Source: an uncultured Granulosicoccaceae bacterium (lineage in GTDB: Bacteria; Pseudomonadota; Gammaproteobacteria; Granulosicoccales; Granulosicoccaceae). Taken from it: a stretch of 48,190 nt of DNA. The notes under the pieces are model-generated. The model did not search any database, was not told where the DNA came from, and was given only the letters and a program-made list of their open reading frames with translations. The translations under genes and the position numbers were made by a program. Positions 40,872 to 48,190 of this stretch are shown piece by piece (the stretch's first letter is position 1; each line of letters starts with the position of its first letter). The stretch covers positions 1-48,190 of the forward strand of contig CALFCF010000005.1 in assembly GCA_937951345.1 (NCBI GenBank), written 5' to 3'.

Positions 40872-43800
40872 TCAATAGATAAGTTCTGTCACGTCGTTGC
40901 CGGCGATTTCGTCCAGCCGCTCGATCAGCCGTGGCTCGGGTTTTACGTGCCAGCGATTACCGGCCAGAATCCGGACACTCGCCTCGCCATTGTGATAGTC
41001 GAAACAGACCGGGGTCGCACCAGGTGCGTGTGAAGCGAGCGTAGCCAGTAACTGTTCGAACGAGTCTCCCTGCTGTAATTGCGGGTTGAAACGAATCAAT
41101 AGACTACGAGCGAAACGCTCGCGCGCAGCCGCCAGGCTGTAAATAGCATTGGCACGGACGCGGTAGCCACCGCTGAATTCGTCGACCGACAGCTCCCCCT
41201 CGACCACCAGTACCTCTTCTGCCTGTAACACATTCGGATTGCTATCAAGCAGCGAAACGTCAATCACGGCATCCACGCGACCGCCTCTGTCATCGAGAGT
41301 CACGATTGCAAGCCTGCCAACTGGCGTCTCGCGCATGCGAGTGCCAATGACAAGACCTGCGAGCAGCACCGATATGCCACGTTGCCGGCGCCCGTATTGA
41401 CGCGAAGCCTGGCCGTGTTTGTCAGCTGCTCGAGCACACAATTCAGACAACCGCCCACTGGTAAAGCGCCCCAGTTCTTCGAGATAATCATTTATTGGAT
41501 GACCGCTGAGATACAACCCGAGCGTTTCTTTCTCGTGGCGTAATCGCTCGCGTTCGCTCCATTCGTCAATTTGCTGTAACGGAATCGACGACTGTGACTC
41601 AGCCGGGTCATTCAAACCAAAAAGATCAACCTGCCCGGTGGCCTGATCGCGATGATACTGATCAGCCGCACGCATTACCGCGGGCAGATTTTCCATCATG
41701 CTGGCGCGGTTAACACCCAGAGAGTCTGCAGCGCCGGAACGAATCAGGGCTTCAAGGACGCGACGTGATACCGTCCCTGTCGGCACGCGGCGCATCAATG
41801 ATTCGAGATCGGTGTAAACCCCGTTTCGAGTACGCTCCTCCAGCATTTCGGCAAGCGCCGCCTCTCCCAGACCTTTGATTGCACCCAGCCCGTAACTGAT
41901 TGTCTGCGTATCTATCACATCGAATTTGATCTGCGACGAATTAACATCAGGCGATGCGACAGTGATACCAAGCGCTGCGCATTCCTCTATTAAACCAACC
42001 ACCTTATCGGTGTTGTCCATGTCGGCTGAGAGTACTGCACACATGAAGGCGGCTGGATGATGTGCTTTCAGCCAGGCGGTTTGGTAGGACAACAATGCGT
42101 AAGCCGCTGAGTGCGACTTGTTGAAACCATACCCGGCAAACTTCTCGACCAGATCGAAAATGTTTGCAGCAAGGTCTGCGTTAATCTGGTTGGCAACACA
42201 CCCTTCCAGAAAACCTTGCCGCTGTTTAGCCATTTCCTCCGGCTTCTTTTTGCCCATGGCACGGCGCAGAAGATCAGATCGACCAAGCGTGAAACCCGCC
42301 ATGGTTTGTGCAATCTGTATGACTTGCTCCTGATACAGAATTACACCGTAAGTGGGTTCCAGTATGGGTTGCAGGATCTCGAGCTGATAATCTTCATGCG
42401 GCCAGGCAAGCGCTTTTCTACCGTGTTTACGATCAATAAAATCGTCTACCATCCCTGACTGCAACGGACCGGGACGGTATAGCGCGACCAACGCGATAAT
42501 GTCCTCGAATTTGTCAGGTCGCAGACGTTCGATCAGACGTTTCATGCCGGCTGACTCGAGTTGAAACACTGCTGTAGTGCAGGCCTTCTGCAACAGCTCA
42601 TAAGTCGCCGCATCGTCAAGCGGCAGTTCATCGATATTGAGCGACTCTCCTGCGGCAAGGCGTTCAATTAAATGCACTGCATTATCAATAATGGTCAGCG
42701 TACGCAGGCCCAGGAAATCAAACTTCACCAGACCAACCGCTTCAGCGTCATCTTTGTCGAACTGTGTCACGAGACTACTGCCGTCAGCCTCGCAGTAAAG
42801 CGGCGTGAAATCCGTCAGGGATGTGGGCGCGATGACAACACCGCCCGCATGCTTGCCGGCATTGCGCGACAGACCTTCAAGCGCCAGTGCCATATCCAGC
42901 AGCTCCGATACCTCCTCATCCTCACGACGTAGGCTTGCAAGTTCTTCTGATTCCGCTAGGGCCTTGTCGAGTGTCATGCCCACTTCGAACGGCACCATCT
43001 TAGCAATGCGATCAACAAAGCCATACGGGTGTCCCATAACCCGCCCTACATCGCGAACAACCGCCTTGGCTGCCATGGTGCCGTACGTGATGATTTGAGA
43101 AACACGATGCTCGCCGTATTTTTCAGCCACATACTGAATCACACGATCACGACCATCCATACAGAAGTCGATATCAAAATCCGGCATCGATACCCGTTCC
43201 GGGTTAAGGAAGCGCTCAAACAACAAATCGTATTCAAGCGGGTCCAGGTTTGTAATTCCCAGTGCATAGGCCACTAACGAGCCAGCTCCGGAACCCCGAC
43301 CCGGACCGACGGGTACCTGATTTTCACGCGCCCAGCGGACAAAGTCGGCAACGATAAGAAAGTATCCGGGAAAGCCCATGTCGTTGATAACCGCGAGTTC
43401 GCGATTCAGCCGGGATTTGTAGTCTTCACGATCCGGCTGAGTTTGCGCGTTCTCACTCATCACCGTGCCCGCAATACGTTGACGCAGACCGTTCTCAGCT
43501 TGTTCTCGTAAATACTGAGTCTCATCCATACCTGCAGGTACCGGAAAATCGGGCAACACAGGTTCGCCCAGCGAGACGTCCAGATTGCAACGCCGCGCGA
43601 TCTGCAGAGTGTTTTCAATCGACTCGGGTAAATCAGCGAACAATTCACGCATTTCGTCTGCGGTTTTCAGGTACTGTTCTTCCGAATGGCTTTGCGCGCG
43701 TGCACTATCGGCAAGAACGCGGCCTTGCTGGATACATAATCGAGCCTCGTGAACAGCAAAGTCATCACGCTCGATAAAGCACACATCATTGGTGGCAACC

Positions 43801-44438
43801 GGCGCAAAACCGAATTGATGCGACAACTCGCACGCCTCATCATTCCATCGCGCTTCACCGGGTCGATTCGTTCGCCTGAGTTCCAGATAAAACCGATCAC
43901 CAAACGCTGATCGCCATTGTTCAGCCAGCCGATGCTGTTGATCACGTTCTTTGGCGACAACCGGATGGGCGAGTTCACCTTCTACACCACCGGAGAGCGC
44001 GATCAAACCGGCATGACTATCCAATAACCAATCGCGCTGGATAACCGGATACCCGTCTTGCTGACCTTCCTGGTAGGCACGCGACACCAGTCGCGTCAGA
44101 TTGTGATAACCGGGTGTGTTCTGAGCAAAAAGTAACAGTCTTGAAGTGCCCGAATAATCGTCGGGTAAGCTGATTCGAGCATCGACACCAATCAATGGCT
44201 TTATGCCATTTCGAGTCGCCGAACGAAAAAATTTGACCAATGCAAACAGGTTATAGGTGTCTGTCATGGCGATGGCCGGTGCAAAACTTGATTCGTTTTG
44301 CGCCGCAAATTCTATCGTCTGATCAGAATTCGCCGAATCGAGGGGCACCAGCAGTTTCTGCATCAACGCGTCAATGCGCACGATGCTGTGCTGTAGCGAA
44401 AACTCCGTGTGAACATTCAGGTGAACAAATCCACTCAC
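40872..44438 (-). CDS. dnaE: DNA polymerase III subunit alpha
   Basis: This 1188-residue replicative polymerase has an N-terminal PHP domain ([36 protein letters not shown]) with altered metal residues, as in other DnaE1. The catalytic motif PDFDIDF is at residues 419-425 (Asp420, Asp422). It has [56 protein letters not shown] and a C-terminal OB-fold. The start is GTG at 44438, sharing GTGA with the rnhB stop. Length is slightly above E. coli (1160). Confidence 0.97.
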   Translation of the reverse strand: MSGFVHLNVHTEFSLQHSIVRIDALMQKLLVPLDSANSDQTIEFAAQNESSFAPAIAMTDTYNLFALVKFFRSATRNGIKPLIGVDARISLPDDYSGTSRLLLFAQNTPGYHNLTRLVSRAYQEGQQDGYPVIQRDWLLDSHAGLIALSGGVEGELAHPVVAKERDQQHRLAEQWRSAFGDRFYLELRRTNRPGEARWNDEACELSHQFGFAPVATNDVCFIERDDFAVHEARLCIQQGRVLADSARAQSHSEEQYLKTADEMRELFADLPESIENTLQIARRCNLDVSLGEPVLPDFPVPAGMDETQYLREQAENGLRQRIAGTVMSENAQTQPDREDYKSRLNRELAVINDMGFPGYFLIVADFVRWARENQVPVGPGRGSGAGSLVAYALGITNLDPLEYDLLFERFLNPERVSMPDFDIDFCMDGRDRVIQYVAEKYGEHRVSQIITYGTMAAKAVVRDVGRVMGHPYGFVDRIAKMVPFEVGMTLDKALAESEELASLRREDEEVSELLDMALALEGLSRNAGKHAGGVVIAPTSLTDFTPLYCEADGSSLVTQFDKDDAEAVGLVKFDFLGLRTLTIIDNAVHLIERLAAGESLNIDELPLDDAATYELLQKACTTAVFQLESAGMKRLIERLRPDKFEDIIALVALYRPGPLQSGMVDDFIDRKHGRKALAWPHEDYQLEILQPILEPTYGVILYQEQVIQIAQTMAGFTLGRSDLLRRAMGKKKPEEMAKQRQGFLEGCVANQINADLAANIFDLVEKFAGYGFNKSHSAAYALLSYQTAWLKAHHPAAFMCAVLSADMDNTDKVVGLIEECAALGITVASPDVNSSQIKFDVIDTQTISYGLGAIKGLGEAALAEMLEERTRNGVYTDLESLMRRVPTGTVSRRVLEALIRSGAADSLGVNRASMMENLPAVMRAADQYHRDQATGQVDLFGLNDPAESQSSIPLQQIDEWSERERLRHEKETLGLYLSGHPINDYLEELGRFTSGRLSELCARAADKHGQASRQYGRRQRGISVLLAGLVIGTRMRETPVGRLAIVTLDDRGGRVDAVIDVSLLDSNPNVLQAEEVLVVEGELSVDEFSGGYRVRANAIYSLAAARERFARSLLIRFNPQLQQGDSFEQLLATLASHAPGATPVCFDYHNGEASVRILAGNRWHVKPEPRLIERLDEIAGNDVTELIY

Positions 44439-45025
44439 GCGCCGGACTCCTCACATACTGAACGCACCGGAGAAAAACTACGACGATGTATCGGAAGAGC
44501 CCCTTGTTCGCGCAATGCGCACAGGTGCTGTCTGGTCGGATAACCCTTATGTTTGTCAAAACCAAATTCAGGATACTGCAGATGCAGGTCGCACATCAGC
44601 GCATCACGATAAACTTTGGCAAGAATGGAAGCCGCGGAAATACAGGCTTCGGTTTGATCACCTTTGACAATAGCACGCGCGGGAAACGCCAGTTGCGGAC
44701 ACCGATTGCCATCGACCAATGCCAGTTGCGGTTGTGGCGTGAGTTGCTGCGCTGCGCGCTGCATGGCAAGCATACTGGCGTGTAGGATGTTCAGCGAATC
44801 AATTTCCTCGACACTCGCTTCGGCTACCGCATACGCGACTGCTTCGTCACGAATCTGCTGATCGAGTTTGATGCGCCTGGATTCACTCAGCCGTTTGGAG
44901 TCGGCCAGACCTTCTATCAGGCACGGCTCCGGGAGAATAACGGCAGCTGCCACGACAGGACCCGCCAGCGGGCCGCGACCTACTTCGTCAATGCCGGCTA
45001 CCAGCCTGAATCGGGATTTGTGCAT
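44435..45025 (-). CDS. rnhB: Ribonuclease HII
   Basis: This 196-residue endonuclease removes ribonucleotides and RNA from RNA-DNA hybrids. The N-terminal catalytic motif [20 protein letters not shown] gives Asp13 and Glu14, with further acidic residues in LALVDGN and the C-terminal KVYRDALM, plus [10 protein letters not shown]. Its stop overlaps the dnaE start by four bases, so the two are coupled. lpxB, often found upstream of rnhB, is not here; apbE is. Confidence 0.96.
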   Translation of the reverse strand: MHKSRFRLVAGIDEVGRGPLAGPVVAAAVILPEPCLIEGLADSKRLSESRRIKLDQQIRDEAVAYAVAEASVEEIDSLNILHASMLAMQRAAQQLTPQPQLALVDGNRCPQLAFPARAIVKGDQTEACISAASILAKVYRDALMCDLHLQYPEFGFDKHKGYPTRQHLCALREQGALPIHRRSFSPVRSVCEESGA

Positions 45026-45189
45026 GGTGAAATTTCTGCCGGATCGATACCGTTAGAGTGACTATACGATCAGGACGGCAGCGCCACAAGCAGCACTATT
45101 ATGCACCATGCATGGTAAGTTGCCGGAGCAGGAATTTAAAGCGTCACGGCGATCACAGCTGCACGTAACCAAAGGTACGACTGATGCAG

Positions 45190-46242
45190 CTACTTATGAA
45201 TATAGGCGTTGAATGCCGTGCTGTTGCGGGTAACAAAAGCATCGCCTTGGCGCATCGTTAGCGACACCGCGAGACCTGCAGCCTCCGCTCTGGAGAGCGA
45301 CTCTTCTTCACCTAGAACCATAAACGCGGTCGCCCAAGCGTCTGCTTGCTCCGTCGTACCATGCAGAACGGTCACAGATGCAACGTTATTTTCAATCGGA
45401 TAGCCAGTACGGCCGTCGATAACATGGCTGATGCGTTTGCCGTCGATTTCCCGGTAATTGCGGTAATCACCGGAAGTCGCAATGTGCGCATTCTCGACGG
45501 CAATACCGAGATAGCCACTTGTCGCCACGGAAGGGTCCGGTGATTCAATGCCAATCGTCCATGGCGTATGATCAGATGACTGGCCACGTGTGCGAATTTC
45601 ACCCCCCAATTCGACGATGTATCTATCAAGACCTTGTTGCTCGAGTAACTCGCCAACACGGTCTACCGCATAGCCTTTGGCGATTGATGACAGATCGACC
45701 TGCAGACTGGAAACAGTTTTCCTGACTTGCTTTTCATCCTTGGATACCAGCAGTAACTGATAACCGACATTGTTCATTTCATCCAGTATGACATCGAGAG
45801 TCGGTGTGTTTTCCGGTACCTCATCATCACCGAAACCCCAGAGATTGACGACGCTGCCGAGCGTGATATCAAAAGCGCCTTGAGTGGCTTTACTGACGCG
45901 GCGGGCTGCGTTGACCACACTAACAACGGGACCAGGCATTTCCTTCCAGTCAGTGGTCGTATCGGCGTTGAAATCACTGACAGCGGATGCGGCGTCATAC
46001 GATGACATGTGCATCGTAAGGGTGGCGAGCAACGTATCAATCTCGCTTTTGAGTTTCGCGGTGTCCGGATTTTTGTCTGTTGCTAACGTCACCTGCCATG
46101 CAGTACCCATTGCCTCACCGTCAAGCGACAGCTGTGGCAGAGGCTTTTGTTTACAAGCTGATAGCTGGGCGGCGAACACCAGCGCCGTAAGTACGAGCAC
46201 GAAACGACGCACATACCTGCGCAGCGCCGAATCGCCTTGCAT
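45190..46242 (-). CDS. apbE: FAD:protein FMN transferase (ApbE lipoprotein)
   Basis: This protein attaches FMN to Thr residues of flavoproteins, such as NqrB/NqrC or RnfG/RnfD. A lipoprotein signal ends at LSAC (Cys30 from ATG 46242). Then GEAMGTAWQVTLAT, SSYDAASAVSDFN, GAFDITLGSVVNLWGFG, VDLSSIAKGYAVDRVGELLEQQGLDRYIVELGGEIRTRG, SGDYRNYREIDGKRISHVIDGRTGYP and ADAWATAFMVLG are the family signatures. Another in-frame ATG at 46308 adds 22 residues before the signal, which is less likely. No flavoprotein client is encoded in the window. Confidence 0.94.
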   Translation of the reverse strand: MQGDSALRRYVRRFVLVLTALVFAAQLSACKQKPLPQLSLDGEAMGTAWQVTLATDKNPDTAKLKSEIDTLLATLTMHMSSYDAASAVSDFNADTTTDWKEMPGPVVSVVNAARRVSKATQGAFDITLGSVVNLWGFGDDEVPENTPTLDVILDEMNNVGYQLLLVSKDEKQVRKTVSSLQVDLSSIAKGYAVDRVGELLEQQGLDRYIVELGGEIRTRGQSSDHTPWTIGIESPDPSVATSGYLGIAVENAHIATSGDYRNYREIDGKRISHVIDGRTGYPIENNVASVTVLHGTTEQADAWATAFMVLGEEESLSRAEAAGLAVSLTMRQGDAFVTRNSTAFNAYIHK

Positions 46243-46347
46243 GGGATTTAGTTGCAGCCGTGCGTTTTGCAGGGCTGCAATATCGGTGGATGTGGAGTTC
46301 AACCACATAGTAATCGATGATACTTTTCCGGTGGTTTCTTACACGAC

Positions 46348-46689
46348 TTACATTGTGCTTGTCGCGCGCTCACCTTCAAGCAAACCAGCAAGAATTTCTT
46401 CAATCGCCTGCTTGCCTTTATCGCTTTCGTCATCAAAACGTACACCAATGCCTGCTGTTTTATTTCCCTGGGCACCGGCCGGTGTAATCCAGACGACTTC
46501 ACCGCGTAACGCCATTGGCGTCGGGTCGTCCATTATCTGCAATAACAAAAACACGCGATCACCGAGATCATACTGACGCGCTGTTGGTACAAACACGCCC
46601 CCGTTGCTGACAAAACGCATGTAAGACGCGTACAACGCACCACGATCGGTGACAGTAAAAGCAATTACACCTTTTAAACTTTCAGTCAT
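46348..46689 (-). CDS. pilZ: PilZ domain protein, type IV pilus assembly
   Basis: This 113-residue single-domain protein starts MTESLKGVIAFTVTDRGALYASYMRFVSNGGVFVPT and has LGDRVFLLLQIMDDPTPMALRGEVVWITPAG and GIGVRFDDESDKGKQAIEEIL. This matches the PilZ orthologue needed for type IV pili in Pseudomonas, which lacks the RxxxR c-di-GMP site, as this one does. It is encoded beside holB, as in Pseudomonas and Xanthomonas. ATG 46689 is chosen; the frame continues to 46740 without conservation. It probably binds PilB and FimX-type partners. Confidence 0.92.
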   Translation of the reverse strand: MTESLKGVIAFTVTDRGALYASYMRFVSNGGVFVPTARQYDLGDRVFLLLQIMDDPTPMALRGEVVWITPAGAQGNKTAGIGVRFDDESDKGKQAIEEILAGLLEGERATSTM

Positions 46690-46847
46690 ATCCAAACCAG
46701 CTCTTATCGACACACAGAAGGCCAGAAACCGTATTTGCACCGCCCACTAAGCAAGCAGACAGGCGGTGATAAAAACGAACGGCTACAAATATGAGAGCAT
46801 TACCAGCGTTAAAACGGGTTACCGGCCAGCTTCTGTATCGGCCGTAA

Positions 46848-48029
46848 TTATCCCAGTGTTAAACTGCTTGATACCTCTCCTGTCTGCCATATAGCGGCAA
46901 ATATCGTCTCAAGAACAGGCTGAACTTTAATACCGGGTATATCGGTACTCATCAGATGTTGTAGGTCGCGATATAGTGCAAACCATTGCGGTTGACTGAG
47001 ATGTTCCGCGAGTGTCTGCCAACGGGAAATTTCCTGCGGGTACAGGCAGGACGCTTGCGCATTCAGTCGCACACGCAATATGTCACTGGTGAATTCGGAA
47101 AACGCCAGCAGGCAGTCTTTTGCCGAATAATCTTTCAATCGCTCGACGCATACCGCAATTCCGGCCTGGCGGGTCACAATACCGGCAAAACACTGCAGCA
47201 TGCGTTGTTTATGCTCCCCCTGTCCGTCATCAAGCACTGCAAGCACATGCAGTGGAGCATTGTGTGATTGCCGCAAAAGAGGACCCGGCTGGTCCACACC
47301 TCTATCAGATAACCACTGTATCGTCCTTTCTGAAGGTACAGCGTTGACCGGGACCAGAAGACAACGGCTTTTTAACGTTGCCGGCAGCGTACGCAGATTG
47401 TCGCTTATCAATACGATAACGGACGAAGCAGCAGGTTCTTCAAGCGTTTTTAAAAGAGCATTGGCAGATGACGCATTCAGTTCATCTGCACAGTCGATGA
47501 CGCCCACCCGGTAACAATCCGCCGCGCGCGACGTGATCATCAACCAGGCAAGAAATTCCCGCATGTCGTCAATCTTGATAATGTCAGACTTCTCACTGCG
47601 TTTTAATACACGCAAATCGATGTGATTACCGGAAGCCAGCTGACGACAATCGTTACACTCCCCACACGCAACAGGCACGTCACGAGACGTAGTCATCGGT
47701 GAGCGACACATGCGAAGTGCAATCAGCGTTTCTGCCAGCAAACGCTTGCCCGAACCGGCCGGACCATGGATCAACATCGCGTGATGAGACTGCGACTGCA
47801 TTACATCAGCATGTAACTGGCGTACCGGTGGCTCAAGCCAGTGCGGGAAATCGACAGCTGTCGCAGCCGTCTTGAACGCAAGCTCACAAAGTCCATGACC
47901 TACGTCTGAGGAAGCGGCTGTTGCTGCGCCGGATGTTGCCGGGCTGGATGTGGCTACCCGATCGGGCACTCTGAAACCGTCTAATACAACGTTCCAATTG
48001 CCCGGGTCTTTTGTTTCGCTGTCAGCCAT
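46848..48029 (-). CDS. holB: DNA polymerase III subunit delta prime
   Basis: This 393-residue clamp-loader subunit has an ATP-loop-like segment IHGPAGSGKRLLAETL, a four-Cys zinc module (the Cys of RMCRSP, then CGECNDC), VGVIDCADELNASSANALLKTLEEP and the arginine-finger region LPATLKSRCLL (SRC motif). An N-terminal extension of about 65 residues rich in Ala, Ser and Thr precedes the core and is not usual. ATG 48029 (TTG at 48032 also in frame) has no clear ribosome site. Mobile copy D begins 24 bases upstream. It is paired with pilZ as in Pseudomonas; tmk would be expected upstream. Confidence 0.94.
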   Translation of the reverse strand: MADSETKDPGNWNVVLDGFRVPDRVATSSPATSGAATAASSDVGHGLCELAFKTAATAVDFPHWLEPPVRQLHADVMQSQSHHAMLIHGPAGSGKRLLAETLIALRMCRSPMTTSRDVPVACGECNDCRQLASGNHIDLRVLKRSEKSDIIKIDDMREFLAWLMITSRAADCYRVGVIDCADELNASSANALLKTLEEPAASSVIVLISDNLRTLPATLKSRCLLVPVNAVPSERTIQWLSDRGVDQPGPLLRQSHNAPLHVLAVLDDGQGEHKQRMLQCFAGIVTRQAGIAVCVERLKDYSAKDCLLAFSEFTSDILRVRLNAQASCLYPQEISRWQTLAEHLSQPQWFALYRDLQHLMSTDIPGIKVQPVLETIFAAIWQTGEVSSSLTLG

Positions 48030-48053
48030 CAAACGCGTACTAAAATCGACTAG

Positions 48054-48190
48054 CCTGCTCTATTCATGAAGGGTTCGCCACCAGAGTCTGGCTACCTAAG
48101 CAGGTCGCACGATTGAGCGAAATTCGTAGAAATCTACGGGTTGAGCTCAATCGAGTGAGCTGCGACGGTAGACTGGCACTGGTGGTGAAT
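48054..48190 (+). mobile_element. Palindromic MITE-like element, copy D, cut by the window edge
   Basis: The first 137 bases match copy A in the same orientation with six differences, starting CCTGCTCTATTCATGAAGG after CTAG (48050-48053). The CTAG matches the target site of copy A. The rest, including the right end and second CTAG, lies outside. It sits 24 bases upstream of the holB start. Confidence 0.9.

Noticed and set aside
45884..46576. 230-codon plus-strand ORF
   Set aside because: Spans antisense to two conserved genes, apbE and pilZ, and resembles neither a known family nor a translated gene.

Overview
The window looks like a chromosomal segment of a gammaproteobacterium. Housekeeping gene order (rnhB-dnaE-accA-tilS-pyrG-kdsA-eno, then ftsB-ispD-ispF), a pilZ-holB pair, a FadL plus VolA-like lipase pair and a long FadE-type acyl-CoA dehydrogenase all point that way. 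I cannot fix the genus from sequence alone; a marine, Granulosicoccus-like or Chromatiales-like lineage would be my guess. Most genes lie on the minus strand. Several genes have TTG or GTG as the only sensible start, some with strong Shine-Dalgarno sequences.

Region 1 (1-14971, all minus strand) is one long gene run built around a MoxR AAA+ ATPase. In transcription order it encodes a DUF4159 protein, a membrane vWA protein with an amidotransferase-like domain, a secreted caspase-like protein whose nucleophile position is Ser instead of Cys, a secreted TPR protein with a HExxH metalloprotease core, MoxR, a DUF58 protein, a BatA-type vWA membrane protein, a 34-codon ORF, and a very large membrane-anchored Gln/Gly-rich protein cut by the window edge. 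It reads as an envelope chaperone or proteolysis system and is the best candidate for an undescribed system here.

Region 2 (15053-23591) has an OmpA-like lipoprotein, then a lipid-scavenging module on the plus strand (FadL porin, VolA-like surface lipase) with a FadR-like operator in front. A bidirectional terminator separates it from convergent fadE (first step of beta-oxidation), and folE follows.

Region 3 (23662-29672) has an Atm1-type ABC exporter, dusA, a methylthioinosine/methylthioadenosine phosphorylase, ispF, ispD and ftsB.

Region 4 (29673-33961) is an accessory island splitting the usual eno-ftsB neighbourhood: a plus-strand SDR oxidoreductase, an isoprenylcysteine-methyltransferase-like protein, a large unknown protein fused to a pterin carbinolamine dehydratase domain, and a YHS protein, with tandem repeats and mobile repeats between them.

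Region 5 (33962-48029) is the housekeeping block eno, kdsA, pyrG, tilS, accA, dnaE, rnhB, then apbE, pilZ and holB.

A family of 241-bp palindromic, MITE-like elements is scattered through the window: two full copies (23662-23902 and 30711-30951), a 37-bp copy that is just the two ends fused (31045-31081), and a copy running off the right edge (48054-48190). Both full copies have 19-bp imperfect terminal inverted repeats and 4-bp target duplications (CTAG, TTAA). Each sits exactly on the stop codon of the neighbouring gene. No tRNA, rRNA or CRISPR array was seen.
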